Assembly: GCA_019748395.1 (NCBI GenBank)
Contig: JAIEPM010000020.1
Span: 1 to 41,049 of the forward strand
Source: Candidatus Obscuribacterales bacterium
Lineage (GTDB): Bacteria; Cyanobacteriota; Vampirovibrionia; Obscuribacterales; Obscuribacteraceae
Length of the DNA stretch: 41,049 nt
Reading direction: 5' to 3'
Shown here: piece after piece, positions 24,478-32,698 of the stretch
How positions within the stretch are numbered: the stretch's first letter is position 1
Layout: the number at the start of each line of letters is the position of its first letter
Position numbers and translations under genes: made by a program
Notes under the pieces: model-generated
What the model was told of the DNA's origin: nothing
Databases searched by the model: none
The model's input: only the letters and a program-made list of their open reading frames with translations

Positions 24478-25227
24478 CTAAGAGTCTTTTTTAGGTGCCA
24501 GGACCTGGACCTTAATGATTCTGCTTCGATAGGTCCGGATAGAAACAGACAGATCGTAGCTGCCTGCCGGGAATCCCCTGGGAATGAAAACTTTCAAGAA
24601 ATTTGAAGCTGACTGAGCGACCGGCAGATAGCCTGGACCAAGTTGGACTGTATTCTCTTCGGGGCGCAAGCTGAATCCGTTTCCGTAAATAGTCAACCAT
24701 GCACCGCCAGTGGTGCTAAGTTGCTCGGGCATGGAAAGCTGAGGCTTACCGATGGAGCGAATTTCCCAGTTAAACACTGCACCGGGGCGACCTGCGGCCT
24801 CTATGCAAATTTTGTTCTCACCTGCTCTTAGTTGAGCGCTCAAATCAATATAAATTTGAGCTGAGGAGAGAAAAGAATTTTCGTTTACGAGCAGTCTTCC
24901 CAGCGGCTCTCCATAACTTTGCAAGTTCTGATCGCTGCTGTCGGGCAAAAGAATCATACGCAACCAGGCGAATCCCTGCTCAGTAATAGAACCGTTTGTG
25001 CAAACCAGCGATAATGGCTGGCCCAGATACTCTGGACCTATTGCAATTCGATCGTAGAATCTTTGAATAGAAGCTGTTTGCGATTGGTATGGACCGCCTG
25101 AAGCCACAACTACTCTTGGTAAACGCAGATCTTCATCCGAGCTTGCCGGAAGCAAGGAACTTAATAGGAGCATGACGAACAAAGCGGATATGATTTTTCC
25201 GACTTTGCCCGGCTGCTTAGTTTTCAC
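24478..25227 (-). CDS. Exported protein with C-terminal IPT/TIG-like domain
   Basis: The 249-residue protein has a signal peptide (about 1-31, ending LLPASSDE), a central region that reads like a carbohydrate-binding-type beta-sandwich (GRLLVNENSFLSSAQIYIDL, LRAGENKICIEAAGRPGAVF), and a C-terminal Ig-like TIG module (about 160-242; GGAWLTIYGNGFSLRPEENT, PRGFPAGSYDLSVSI). The GxxLTIxGxGF pattern is typical of TIG domains. Start is GTG 25227, five bases after the previous gene's stop, with a weak SD (GGCGGAT, 11 bases upstream), so it is probably translated by coupling. It is the middle gene of a three-gene unit ending in truncated hemoglobin. Ligand unknown. Confidence 0.75.
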   Translation of the reverse strand: MKTKQPGKVGKIISALFVMLLLSSLLPASSDEDLRLPRVVVASGGPYQSQTASIQRFYDRIAIGPEYLGQPLSLVCTNGSITEQGFAWLRMILLPDSSDQNLQSYGEPLGRLLVNENSFLSSAQIYIDLSAQLRAGENKICIEAAGRPGAVFNWEIRSIGKPQLSMPEQLSTTGGAWLTIYGNGFSLRPEENTVQLGPGYLPVAQSASNFLKVFIPRGFPAGSYDLSVSIRTYRSRIIKVQVLAPKKDS

Positions 25228-25232
25228 TCTGA

Positions 25233-25871
25233 TTAATATCCGCCGAAAAGCTGCTGACCGCCGTTGAAGCCCATGCCGCCCATGTTGTACGTGGCTCCTC
25301 TCTGAGGATGCACCCAGGTGGCAGGACCCATTTCGGTCTGCAATTCGTTGAAATAATTGATTTGCATTTGCTGGCGAAACTGGTCATCGGCACGGGCATT
25401 ATTGGCAGCTTCTCTCATAGCTGAAACATCACCGCTAAGATTGGTCATCGTTTGCTGTTGATTTTGTTCCATGCTGTAAATGCGTCTGCGCAAAGCGTTT
25501 ATAGTCTGCTGATCTCTCAGTCTCATAGCTGAATCGGCTTTCAACCAGTTTTGCAAAATGGCGATTTGTTTGTCGTTGTCAGGGCTGCCCTTCTTTAGTT
25601 TTTCCAGTTCCTGGACTCGTTTTTCTGCATAAAGTCTGTACGCTTGATTTCTTTTGTCGTCGAAGGCTGCCTGCTGCTCCGCGGATTGTTCTTCGCCTTC
25701 GACTTCCCTGACCTGGCTGTTGTTGAGGCGCAGTAGCTCATCGTCATCTTGGAATGCAGTCTGGTCTGCTGACATCTCTCCGCCTTGAGCAGAGGACTTT
25801 ATGAAAAGTCCCGGCAGCAGAGCTGAACTCGTTAGAATTCCCAGGACAAGCGCGTATTTGAGCCTCTTCAT
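25233..25871 (-). CDS. Exported coiled-coil protein with Gly-rich end
   Basis: The 212-residue product begins with a signal peptide (1-28, ending FIKSSAQG). A Glu/Gln-rich coiled coil covers about 50-175 (EQQAAFDDKRNQAYRLYAEK, INALRRRIYSMEQNQQQTMT). The last 25 residues are Gly/Asn-rich (YNMGGMGFNGGQQLFGGY), a composition seen in surface or matrix-associated tails. Start is ATG 25871 with AAGGAG nine bases upstream; a GTG two codons earlier is too close to the SD. First gene of a three-gene minus-strand unit (five bases to the next). I recognise no family. A perfect TATAAT lies 55 bases upstream on this strand. Confidence 0.75.
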   Translation of the reverse strand: MKRLKYALVLGILTSSALLPGLFIKSSAQGGEMSADQTAFQDDDELLRLNNSQVREVEGEEQSAEQQAAFDDKRNQAYRLYAEKRVQELEKLKKGSPDNDKQIAILQNWLKADSAMRLRDQQTINALRRRIYSMEQNQQQTMTNLSGDVSAMREAANNARADDQFRQQMQINYFNELQTEMGPATWVHPQRGATYNMGGMGFNGGQQLFGGY

Positions 25872-25915
25872 CGGCACAGTCTCCTTGGCAGCAATAACTC
25901 AGCATCGGGCGGACT

Positions 25916-25958
25916 ATATAAGATACATTATATGTGATGTTCGCAATTGATATACAAT
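25916..25958. promoter_or_regulatory. Divergent promoter region with AT-rich inverted repeat
   Basis: ATATAA (25916-25921) and TTATAT (25928-25933) form an inverted repeat with a six-base spacer. On the minus strand it contains a perfect -10 box TATAAT (25932-25927) serving the coiled-coil gene; its -35 is poor. On the plus strand TATACA (25951-25956), with TTATAT 17 bases upstream, could serve the gene starting at 26001. Overlapping elements suggest mutually exclusive or co-regulated expression. Confidence 0.35.
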
Positions 25959-26000
25959 AAGCACATTGAACTGCCTTTCTTGAAATTCAGGGTTTTACTA

Positions 26001-26597
26001 ATGACTGCAAAAGACCTTTTCGTTTTTTTCGCCATCAGTGTAGTTGCCGCTTCTGTCTGGACGCCGCCCGCATTATCGGCGGCCGAAGAAAAAAAGGCGC
26101 CGCTATCTATGGATGAAATTAAAGAGCGGCGCAGAGCCATTCGCGAAGAAATGATGTTGCCTTCATTAAACGGTCTGCGCAGTTTGTCTTATCGTGTAAC
26201 CGGCTACAGCGATTATTCGCCACTCGAAAAAAAACTCGGAACTAAACTTCAAGAGCTGAAAATAAACATTGAACCGCTTCTCAAAATGAACGCAGATCAC
26301 AAGACCTGCGATGCCATCTTGCAAATCTCTTTCAACAGGCTTGCTTCAAGCACAATTGCCGAATTGAAAGTTACTGAATGGGTTTCTTTGATGCGAAATC
26401 CGAAAATCATGATTCAAGCTGTGACTTACAGCAACAAGGTCTTCCTTGCGGGCAACAAGCCGGAAGAGGCTATCGACGAGCTTGCCAATCAATTTGTTAT
26501 AGATTTTTTGAAAGCTAATCAAAAAGATTTCGATGCTGAAAAGCATGCAAAAGAATTCAGTAAAGTGACAGACTCAGCTAATAAGCGCAAAAAATAA
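26001..26597 (+). CDS. Exported protein of unknown function
   Basis: The 198-residue product starts at ATG 26001 (AGGG eight bases upstream); an upstream in-frame TTG at 25947 lacks an SD. Residues 1-28 form a signal peptide (LFVFFAISVVAASV, then PALSAAEE). The mature part begins with a charged helix (MDEIKERRRAIREEMMLPSL), then a domain resembling small envelope proteins with alternating strands and helices (LSYRVTGYSDYSPLEKKLGT, ILQISFNRLASSTIAELKVT), ending in a basic tail. I cannot assign a family. It lies 51 bases upstream of the NADH dehydrogenase fusion on the same strand, so it may be co-transcribed. Confidence 0.75.
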   Translation: MTAKDLFVFFAISVVAASVWTPPALSAAEEKKAPLSMDEIKERRRAIREEMMLPSLNGLRSLSYRVTGYSDYSPLEKKLGTKLQELKINIEPLLKMNADHKTCDAILQISFNRLASSTIAELKVTEWVSLMRNPKIMIQAVTYSNKVFLAGNKPEEAIDELANQFVIDFLKANQKDFDAEKHAKEFSKVTDSANKRKK

Positions 26598-26648
26598 ATA
26601 GTCAAATCAGGTAGCCCTTTTGAATCATATTTTCAGGGAGGCGGCGCC

Positions 26649-28748
26649 TTGTCCAAGACTCGTATCATTATTCTGGGAGCAGGCTTTGCCGGTGTGAAAT
26701 GCGCTCGTGTTTTGCGCAACTTGCTTGCTCTCGATAGTTATGAAATAGTTCTGTTCAATCGAGAAAATCACATGGTTTTTCATCCGCTTCTCGCTGAAGT
26801 CGCTGGAGCGGCTTTGCAGCCGGAAAATGTAGCTGCGCCATTGCGTCAGCTTTTGAAAAATGTTTGGTGCAGAACAGAGGAAGTTTTAAGTATCGACATT
26901 GATAACTCTGAAATCGAGTATGAGGCGCACGACAGCAGTCGCAGGCGCCTGAGCTATGATCAACTGGTTATAAGTTGCGGCAATGAGGTCAGTCTGGGCA
27001 TAGTTCCAGGCATGGACGACCATGCTTATCCGCTCAAAACAATAGGTGATGCCCTGGCTTTGCAATCGCATATCATGGAGCAAATGGAAAAAGCGGAGGT
27101 TTGTGACGACCCTGCTCAAAAGCGCTTTTATTTGTCATTTGTGGTGGTCGGCGGAGGCTTCAGCGGTGTTGAAGTTGCCGGCGAAATTAACGATCTTGTC
27201 AGACGCAGTCTGAAGTTTTTTCGAAACATTTCACATGAAGACATCTCGGTCACTATTGTGCATTCTCGCGAGCAATTGCTTCCGGAAGTAAGCCCATCTT
27301 TGAGAGAGTTTACCGGCAGATGCATGAAAAAAAGCGGTGTGAGAGTTCTGTTGAATGCCGTTGCCGCCAGGGCAACAGCTCAGGGCATTACTCTCAAGGA
27401 TGGTTCGCAAATTTATGCAAATACGGTTGTATGCACGATCGGTACCAGTGCATCCGCTCTGGTTAAAAGACTTAATTTACCCAAGCAAAACGGTCGCTTG
27501 CAAACAGAAGCCGATATGAGCATTGCAGGCTATCCGAATGTTTGGGCAATTGGTGATTGTGCCGCTGTGATTAATCATGCCGACAATAAACTTTGTCCGC
27601 CGGTGGCGCAGTTTGCGGAAAGACAGGGTGTGCAGCTGGCAAAAAATATAAAAGCTCGTCTTTCCGGAAAACCAACCTGCGCTTTCAGCTATCGCATGAT
27701 GGGTCAGCTCTGCGCAATTGGTGGTCATAAAGCCGTTGCTGAATTGATGGGCGTTCGCTTATCCGGGTTTCTAGCCTGGTTCATATGGCGCGGAGTTTAT
27801 TTGATGAAGCTGCCTTCGTTTTTTCAACAATTGAAAGTCGGGTTGGAATGGGCTTGCGATTTAATATTCCCGCGTACTCTGGCTCATTTGAAAGCAAATC
27901 GTTCGCGCAAAATTTCCAGAGCCTTTTACGGCGCGGGCGATATCGTTTTGCGCGAAGGCGATGCCGGTACTGAGTTCTACAGTATCGAAGAGGGTGAGGT
28001 CGAGGTCCTCAAACGTATAGATGATCGTTTTGAGGTCTTAGCCGTGCTTGGTCCGGGTGATTTTTTCGGCGAAGCCGCTGTGCTTGAAAATCGACCGCGG
28101 AATGCCACAATCAGGGCCCGAACCGACATTGAGTTGACTGTCATGGGCGCAAATGTATTCTCTCAAATTTCAGGATCTTTGAGCCCTTTGAGAGATGCCA
28201 TAGTAAAAGCAGCTAAAAGGCGAACTAATATCTGGAAAAATTTGCATGAGATTCGCGCGGTTCTCGATGAAATACCACTTAAATTTTTGATTGAACCAAT
28301 CGGTCAAGCCTCACTTTATCCGGAAGTGCATGTGGCTGATGCAATTTCACTTATAAATGAGAAACGCCTCGACTTTTGTTTCGTAGTTGACCAAAAGCAG
28401 ACTCTTGTGGGCATTGTTTCTCGCTCCGATTTGCTGCGTTCCATCGAAGTGGCGGCTGCCTTGCCTGAAGGAGCTGAAATGAAAGTTCAAGTGCAGGATA
28501 TTATGGTCAAAGAGCCGATTTCAATTCACATTGACGAGAGCTCTGCTCTTGCCGTGATGACGATGAGAGAGCATGGTTTTAAAACATTGCCGGTGATTTC
28601 CGATAGCGTATCCAAACGCCTTGAGGGATATCTTCGCATTGAAAGAATTATGGATACAATCATAAAACGCATGCTTGTTTACGATAAAAACGATCGAGGA
28701 CGAGTTGCTCCCAGGGTTACAAAAGAAATCAAGAAATTGCATGCCTAG
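26649..28748 (+). CDS. Type II NADH dehydrogenase fused to cyclic-nucleotide-binding and CBS-pair domains
   Basis: Residues about 1-405 are an NDH-2-type flavoprotein that passes electrons from NAD(P)H to quinone without pumping: FAD motif GAGFAG (10-15), NAD motif VVGGGFSGVEVAGE (about 166-180), FAD-contacting WAIGDCA, and a membrane-binding end (FLAWFIWRGVYLMKLPSFFQ). A cyclic-nucleotide-binding domain follows (about 420-515) with the phosphate-binding cassette FGEAAVLENRPRNATI keeping the Glu and Arg of cNMP-binding members. A CBS pair (about 555-690; FCFVVDQKQTLVGIVSRSDL) ends the protein. Start is TTG 26649 with GGGAGG seven bases upstream. The 699-residue length is far above the 400-450 usual for NDH-2. 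Allosteric control by cNMP and adenine nucleotides is inferred. Confidence 0.88.
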   Translation: MSKTRIIILGAGFAGVKCARVLRNLLALDSYEIVLFNRENHMVFHPLLAEVAGAALQPENVAAPLRQLLKNVWCRTEEVLSIDIDNSEIEYEAHDSSRRRLSYDQLVISCGNEVSLGIVPGMDDHAYPLKTIGDALALQSHIMEQMEKAEVCDDPAQKRFYLSFVVVGGGFSGVEVAGEINDLVRRSLKFFRNISHEDISVTIVHSREQLLPEVSPSLREFTGRCMKKSGVRVLLNAVAARATAQGITLKDGSQIYANTVVCTIGTSASALVKRLNLPKQNGRLQTEADMSIAGYPNVWAIGDCAAVINHADNKLCPPVAQFAERQGVQLAKNIKARLSGKPTCAFSYRMMGQLCAIGGHKAVAELMGVRLSGFLAWFIWRGVYLMKLPSFFQQLKVGLEWACDLIFPRTLAHLKANRSRKISRAFYGAGDIVLREGDAGTEFYSIEEGEVEVLKRIDDRFEVLAVLGPGDFFGEAAVLENRPRNATIRARTDIELTVMGANVFSQISGSLSPLRDAIVKAAKRRTNIWKNLHEIRAVLDEIPLKFLIEPIGQASLYPEVHVADAISLINEKRLDFCFVVDQKQTLVGIVSRSDLLRSIEVAAALPEGAEMKVQVQDIMVKEPISIHIDESSALAVMTMREHGFKTLPVISDSVSKRLEGYLRIERIMDTIIKRMLVYDKNDRGRVAPRVTKEIKKLHA

Positions 28749-29820
28749 AGTTCAACTGCCGTTCTTTTTGTTTCTCCTTTTTTTCAGCCAGAGTCAGCTC
28801 CTCTTTGCACAGACTGATGAAGTTTCTGCATTTCAGAATGAGCAGCCCGGCTTTTTCAGCATAGTGACGAGAAGTTTTGAGCGCTGGGACTTAAATCATG
28901 ATGGCGTACTTGAACCGCGTGAGGTTGATCATGCTTTAATGGACGCAGAAAATCGTGGACTCGATGCCTGCGCCCTTTCGGCTTTGCATGTTAATTTGAA
29001 AAAGAGTGAGCCGAAACTTTATGACAGAGCTTATTTTTCAGCGCTTCAGTTAAATGCAAAGCTGGCAAAGCCCTTTTTAGCTCGTTTCAAAAAGTCGCAA
29101 ACAAAACTTTCGCGCTCATCTCGTGAGTTATTTGCTGCCGGTGCTCCACACCTCGAGTCAATGCATCAGGGCAAAACCGGAGACTGCTACTTCCTGTCGG
29201 CTCTTGGCTCGATGGTTTCAGTAAATCCTGAAAAAGTCCGTCAAATGATTCGATTGAATCAAGATGGAAGCTACACGGTTAGCTTCTTCGGCAAAGAGCC
29301 TGTTACGGTCAATGGACCGACTGATGGCGAAATTGCTGCTTTTGCTGATGCCTATGAAGATGGTTTGTGGCTCAGTGTAATTGAAAAGGCTTTTGCAAAA
29401 CTGAAAATTTCCGCAAACCCGGATGAAAATGAGGACCAAATGTATCAAGCCATCAGCGGTGGTGCGGCAGGGTCTGTTATTAAACTCTTAACCGGTCACA
29501 AATGCAGACGTTATTCTTTTGAGAAGCCTGAAAACCGAAAAGAAATTAGACCGGAGCTTGCCAGGGCTTTTGCCGAAGGTCGACTTGTAAACACAGGCAT
29601 AAAATCCCTCTCGAAAAGCGGCAGGCTGAGCGGTCATGCTTTAGCTGTAATTGATTATGATCCGTCAAACGATACTGTGAAAATCTGGAATCCCTGGGGG
29701 ACAACGAAAAGCTACGCTTCAGTAGGTCTTTTGATGCAGAACGGTATTTTTAGCATGCCGGTTGATGACTGGCTTAATCGTTTTAGCGGTGTTACTTTCG
29801 AGTTGAATAAAAATCTTTAG
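28741..29820 (+). CDS. Exported EF-hand and calpain-like cysteine protease (C2 family)
   Basis: The 359-residue protein has a signal peptide (1-24, ending LLFAQ), an EF-hand loop at 50-61 (DLNHDGVLEPRE) with the ligand positions of a calcium site, and a calpain-like domain (about 138-355) with a complete triad: Cys149 (GKTGDCYFLSAL), His299 (LSGHALAVIDYD) and Asn317 (IWNPWG). An exported calcium-regulated protease is the natural reading. ATG 28741 overlaps the NDH-2 fusion stop by eight bases; an upstream in-frame ATG (28675) lies inside the previous gene and would bury the signal peptide. SD is weak (AAGAAA), so translation may be coupled. Calpain-type enzymes are patchy in bacteria. Confidence 0.88.
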   Translation: MPRVQLPFFLFLLFFSQSQLLFAQTDEVSAFQNEQPGFFSIVTRSFERWDLNHDGVLEPREVDHALMDAENRGLDACALSALHVNLKKSEPKLYDRAYFSALQLNAKLAKPFLARFKKSQTKLSRSSRELFAAGAPHLESMHQGKTGDCYFLSALGSMVSVNPEKVRQMIRLNQDGSYTVSFFGKEPVTVNGPTDGEIAAFADAYEDGLWLSVIEKAFAKLKISANPDENEDQMYQAISGGAAGSVIKLLTGHKCRRYSFEKPENRKEIRPELARAFAEGRLVNTGIKSLSKSGRLSGHALAVIDYDPSNDTVKIWNPWGTTKSYASVGLLMQNGIFSMPVDDWLNRFSGVTFELNKNL

Positions 29821-30641
29821 TTTCTCGCATTCTTATGGTGCTCGGCGGCTTTGAGCACGAATTCTCGAAAGAGTCCGGCATTGCTTTCATAATCTCTTTC
29901 CGGGTGCCATTGAACACCGACCATAAATCTCGGACTTTTCGCTTCTATGGCTTCTGCCACGCCATCATCGGCTTGGGCTGTGATTTTGAACGAATCGCCG
30001 ACTTTGTCCACACATTGATGGTGCGAACTCACGACTTCGAGCTTTTCTTGTTTAAGTGCTGCGGCAATCTTGCTCTTATGCTCGAAGCTGACTAGATGTT
30101 TGCTGAATCCCTTTTGCCAGCCCTGCGGACTTGAATGTTTTATTTTTGAATCAGGATTCATGCTTGGAATGTCCTGTTTCAAGCTGCCGCCAGAGGCAAT
30201 GTTCAATGCTTGTGCGCCCGCGCAAATGCCCAGCACAGGAATCTCTTGCGTTTTGAGCAGCATTCTTGCCAGGCTGATGTCGAAATCGCTGCGAGCTGTT
30301 TTCATAAGCTGCACTGTTGGATGGCTTTCTTGTTTATACAAAGATGGAGGGTAGTCGTCGCCTCCTATCATTAAAACGCCGTCGATTCTTTTCAGAATTT
30401 GTCGGAGTTCGGCTTCAGGCAGGGGCGCAAGCAGAACCGGTATGCCTCCTGCTTTTCTGATGGCGTCGATATATGTGCTCTGCACGCGGGATTCTTCCGG
30501 TTTATCACCGCTGATGTCAGTGTTTATGCCTATTACAGGCTTCTCTTCAGTCTCGGCTGCCTGGCTGGACGAGGTTTGCACTAAAATAGTGACAAGGACT
30601 GCAGTCTTGATTCCTGTTCGTTTTTGGGCAGCAATTTTCAT
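29817..30641 (-). CDS. Exported gamma-glutamyl-GABA hydrolase-like peptidase (C26, PuuD type)
   Basis: The 274-residue protein has a class I glutamine-amidotransferase fold with the triad Cys140 (LGICAGAQALN), His246 and Glu248 (QWHPER). PVIGIN, DAIRKAGGIPVLL and IGGDDYPPSLY are typical of PuuD-like enzymes, which hydrolyse gamma-glutamyl amides such as gamma-glutamyl-GABA in putrescine breakdown. An N-terminal hydrophobic segment (about 11-30, ending SSQAAE) looks like a signal peptide, unusual for PuuD, so the substrate may be an extracellular gamma-glutamyl compound. The stop overlaps the converging calpain gene by four bases. No other putrescine-pathway gene is present. Confidence 0.85.
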   Translation of the reverse strand: MKIAAQKRTGIKTAVLVTILVQTSSSQAAETEEKPVIGINTDISGDKPEESRVQSTYIDAIRKAGGIPVLLAPLPEAELRQILKRIDGVLMIGGDDYPPSLYKQESHPTVQLMKTARSDFDISLARMLLKTQEIPVLGICAGAQALNIASGGSLKQDIPSMNPDSKIKHSSPQGWQKGFSKHLVSFEHKSKIAAALKQEKLEVVSSHHQCVDKVGDSFKITAQADDGVAEAIEAKSPRFMVGVQWHPERDYESNAGLFREFVLKAAEHHKNARN

Positions 30642-30821
30642 GGAAATCCTTTATTCTCTGCGCTCTTCAGAGCTGCGGCTATTCTACTGCACAAATCCAC
30701 ATTGTTCGGAGATTAGAGCGCTGTAATAATGTGCTTGGGGATAAGGGTAATCCCTTGATTGGGCCAGGCATCAAAGTCGATATTTTCGACTTATATACTC
30801 ATTGGCAATCAGGGATTTTGC

Positions 30822-32057
30822 ATGGACAAACAAGAAGAGAGCGAGAAAACCCCAAAGGGTCCTGAGGCAGAACTGGATAAAGGCAAAGAAGCAAAGCCGG
30901 AAGCCGCAGCTTACGATCCTCTAAAACTACTGGACGACGCCTCTAAAGTGCTTAAAAATCTGGGCGGCAGCTCAAGTACATTATTGCCCGGTTTCGAGTT
31001 GAAAGGCGAGAAAGAAAGCTCTGCCGCCAAAAGCGATAAAGAAAATCCCTCTACTAAGTCAGCTCTTGAGAAAAAGCCTGAGGTCAAAGCTGTGGCTCCG
31101 CCTGAACAGGCAAAGCCCGGACCTCTGGATCAATTACCAAAGGAGTTGCGCAACAAAGTAATAGATAAGATCACCGACACCCATGATCCGGTGGCTGAAA
31201 TTAAGTCAGCTTTGCTCAAACTCGACAATTTGCAAAGCGCTTCAGTGACCATGAATGGTCGCAGCAGCCATATTGAAATCAACCTGAAGCAAGGTCAAAG
31301 CAGTGCTGCTCCCAATATTTCTGTTCGTGGTTTTCGTCCAGTCGCCAGTCATATAGATTCGCACTTGAGTTTTGATCTGACTCCGGTAAACGGCGGAGTT
31401 TCTTTGAGCAACATGAATGGATTTAGCGGCACTGTCCAGGGACCTCTTGGGCGCCTCAGGCATAGTGAAACAAACAGCATGTTTATCGGCAAAGATGCAC
31501 ATGGATCATTTGTGACAACAAGTTCAGACCTCTACATGCGAAGAAGAGTTCATTCAAGCACGACGACTTTGCGAGAAGGACATTTCCCGGTGGGTAGCCC
31601 GATGCGCAGTGCCATGCAACATCCCGAGTCTTTTAATGAGCTCGGCAAAACTCTTCGTTTGTTCCAGGGTACGGAAGATTTGAGCAAAATGGGAATTCAG
31701 CGCTCAGCAAATGGTTTTGATCTTCACTCAGAAGCAAAAAATGCCAAGCATGTTGAACTGAATTTCAAACCTGAAAATGCAAAACTGCCGCTTACTGTAA
31801 AATCTATTGATCTCGAAAAGAACCTGAGCGCATCTCTTGCTCAACAAAAGGACTCCGTGAGTCTTGAAAAGATTTCCGGTATTCAGGTGAATGTAGATTT
31901 TGCAGGCATAAAAGCGTCTGTTTGTCCAAGCAAGCTCACAGTCGAGAAAGACAGAATAAAAATGGAGCTGAGGAATCCAAAGGACGGTCAAATCATGCCC
32001 GTCGAAATTCCGATTTCCAAGCTCAAAGAGGCTGCTGCCGCTAAGCGCAAGTCATAG
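30822..32057 (+). CDS. Protein of unknown function with charged N-terminus and beta-rich C-terminus
   Basis: Start is ATG 30822 with AGGG eight bases upstream (411 residues); a TTG at 30759 is in frame but has no SD. The first 115 residues are low-complexity, rich in Lys, Glu, Ala and Pro. A helical piece follows (LPKELRNKVIDKITDTHDPV), then a long beta-type region (about 140-390) with repeated amphipathic strands (SHIEINLKQGQSSAAPNISV, VKSIDLEKNLSASL, IKASVCPSKLTVEKDRIKME). No signal peptide or membrane helix is visible. Its charged leader resembles that of the LysM-RlpA protein at 22526, which also lacks a signal peptide. I do not recognise the family. Confidence 0.7.
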   Translation: MDKQEESEKTPKGPEAELDKGKEAKPEAAAYDPLKLLDDASKVLKNLGGSSSTLLPGFELKGEKESSAAKSDKENPSTKSALEKKPEVKAVAPPEQAKPGPLDQLPKELRNKVIDKITDTHDPVAEIKSALLKLDNLQSASVTMNGRSSHIEINLKQGQSSAAPNISVRGFRPVASHIDSHLSFDLTPVNGGVSLSNMNGFSGTVQGPLGRLRHSETNSMFIGKDAHGSFVTTSSDLYMRRRVHSSTTTLREGHFPVGSPMRSAMQHPESFNELGKTLRLFQGTEDLSKMGIQRSANGFDLHSEAKNAKHVELNFKPENAKLPLTVKSIDLEKNLSASLAQQKDSVSLEKISGIQVNVDFAGIKASVCPSKLTVEKDRIKMELRNPKDGQIMPVEIPISKLKEAAAAKRKS

Positions 32058-32124
32058 GATAAGGTTGCTGTAGCTTTCTTTTGTGCTAGTCTTTGCATGT
32101 AAATTGTCAAATTGATGCAGTGAT

Positions 32125-32697
32125 ATGAGGGAAGCTTCCAGTCCCCGAAAAGCTAGATTCGCTCTTTCCGGCTTCAGTGCTTATACTTTAGCCTCAGTTT
32201 TTGCGGATTATCCTCTGGCGCCTTGCATGAGGGCCGTTCTGTCAGATCTGGCAATCAGGATTTTTGTTGCTTTCTTCGTGGCTGTCTTATGCAATCATGA
32301 GTTCAGTCTTGTTGCCGGAATTGTTTCTTTTGTTTGTGTATTTCTGCTTTTTCCGAAGCTGCCGAAGCAAGACCTAATTCTTGATTCAGGGCATAAGGTC
32401 AAGAACGTTAGGCCGCATGTAATAAAGTACTTGCATGGTGATTTTATCGGTCAGAAAATTCTCTTGGTCAGCTATGAAAGTTGCAGCCGCAACTTGAACT
32501 CGCAGGCTCTGATCGATGAATTTCAGCAGCTTTCTTCGGCGGTTTTCAGATCTTGCGAGCAAATGCATATTAAGCATGCAGAAATCAGTCTGGAGATACC
32601 CGGCACAAAAGCTCCCGGTGAACCGGAAGTCAAAACTGTATATACAGCAGTTTTTGCCGGCTTAAATGGCTACTGGCAAGAACTCGAGGATGCCTAG
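32125..32697 (+). CDS. Small membrane protein of unknown function
   Basis: The 190-residue protein has a polar N-terminus, two adjacent hydrophobic helices (about 44-60, IRIFVAFFVAVLC, and 62-77, LVAGIVSFVCVFLLF), then a soluble domain (about 95-190) with strand-helix pattern (GQKILLVSYESCSRNLNSQA, IKHAEISLEIPG, KTVYTAVFAGLNGYWQELED). The N-terminal part may be shorter: an ATG at 32227 also fits, and ATG 32125 lacks a clear SD. The stop lies one base from the stop of the converging transporter gene. No family recognised. It follows the unknown gene at 30822 by 67 bases. Confidence 0.65.
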   Translation: MREASSPRKARFALSGFSAYTLASVFADYPLAPCMRAVLSDLAIRIFVAFFVAVLCNHEFSLVAGIVSFVCVFLLFPKLPKQDLILDSGHKVKNVRPHVIKYLHGDFIGQKILLVSYESCSRNLNSQALIDEFQQLSSAVFRSCEQMHIKHAEISLEIPGTKAPGEPEVKTVYTAVFAGLNGYWQELEDA

Positions 32698-32698
32698 T

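Noticed and set aside
25947-26000. Upstream extension of the exported protein gene to TTG 25947
   Set aside because: It has no SD, runs through the candidate promoter region, and would bury the signal peptide; ATG 26001 has AGGG at good spacing.
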